Positions 63,841 through 64,000 of a stretch of 64,000 nucleotides of DNA are shown piece by piece. The first letter of the stretch is position 1, and each line of letters begins with the position of its first letter. Source of the stretch: an uncultured Bacteroidota bacterium (GTDB lineage Bacteria; Bacteroidota; Bacteroidia; AKYH767-A; JABDAW01). The notes beneath the pieces are model-generated. The model ran no database searches. It was not told the origin of the DNA and saw nothing but the letters and a program-made list of their open reading frames with translations. The stretch lies in assembly GCA_903844645.1 (NCBI GenBank), contig CAIMUP010000008.1, positions 32,612 through 96,611 of the forward strand, written 5' to 3'. Position numbers and translations under genes: made by a program.

Positions 63841-64000
63841 GTTCACGGTAGCAATTAGTCTGACCACAATAGCTATTGTCTTGACCACAATAGCTATTGT
63901 CTTGACCACGGTAGCTATTGTCATGACCACAATAGCTATTGGTATGAGACGGTAGCTATTGTCATGACCACAATAGCTATTGTCATGACCACAGTAGCTA
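63841..64000. repeat. 21-bp tandem array running off the right edge
   Basis: Units gaccacaatagctattgtctt with a perfect palindrome ACAATAGCTATTGT. The steps are 21 bp, except one unit of 20 (gagacggtagctattgtcat). Continues past the end of the window. On the 5' side of the minus-strand membrane protein. Confidence 0.92.

Overview
The window looks like a chromosomal segment of a member of the Bacteroidota (Sphingobacteriia, Chitinophagia or Flavobacteriia grade; the genus cannot be read from the sequence). Evidence: a complete moxR-DUF58-batA-batB-batC-batD-batE aerotolerance-type operon, proteins ending in type IX secretion (T9SS) sorting domains, PorE-like TPR/propeller/OmpA proteins, a short primary sigma factor, and the Bacteroidota -7 promoter element TAnnTTTG in front of more than twenty genes. 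Several of these elements lie only a few bases from the start codon.

Layout. 0-9 kb: a TPR/adenylate-cyclase receptor, a frameshifted repeat gene with a winged-helix-like end, a GAF-SpoIIE phosphatase, an LpxD-like acyltransferase, a membrane-anchored SRPBCC protein and rpoD. 9-20 kb: a thioredoxin-like lipid/redox-type exported protein, an FN3-like orphan, a T9SS metalloprotease, a putative porin, a histone-H1-like protein, anmK and an orphan. 20-25 kb: an orphan, guaB, a 1-kb repeat region and another FN3-like orphan. 25-34 kb: the Bat operon on the minus strand, with batA and batB separated by 450 bp of repeats. 34-39 kb: an orphan, a lipoprotein broken by one stop codon, tRNA-Ser/Pro/Arg and a peptide-ABC-type binding lipoprotein. 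39-50 kb: cell-envelope proteins (PorE-like, DUF4476, PEGA, lipoprotein plus DUF5723), small soluble enzymes and a RelE-type toxin-antitoxin pair. 50-64 kb: an H1-tail/AT-hook/FN3-like orphan, a Kazal-T9SS protein, frr, a flavin monooxygenase, rseP-dxr, an orphan, folD-queE, a second PorE-like protein and a membrane protein.

The most striking feature is not a gene. Thirteen tandem-repeat arrays are scattered through the window. Their sequences are unrelated to each other, but twelve have a period of 21 bp or twice that (42 bp); the thirteenth is 41-42 bp. Twenty-one bp is two turns of B-DNA. Many units contain a short dyad. Nearly all arrays lie just upstream of a gene start, usually 40-160 bp before its TAnnTTTG element, and five or six of those genes are orphan cytoplasmic proteins. 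One array (3206-3560) instead lies inside a gene, where a single extra A in a homopolymer breaks the frame.

A second non-gene signal is a GC-rich ~145-bp element present twice (436-578 and 29736-29884). Its two copies differ by compensating base changes in two helices, which indicates a conserved folded RNA (or DNA) structure. Smaller palindromic repeats built on CCTGTCAGG and GTCCCNNNGGGAC also recur.
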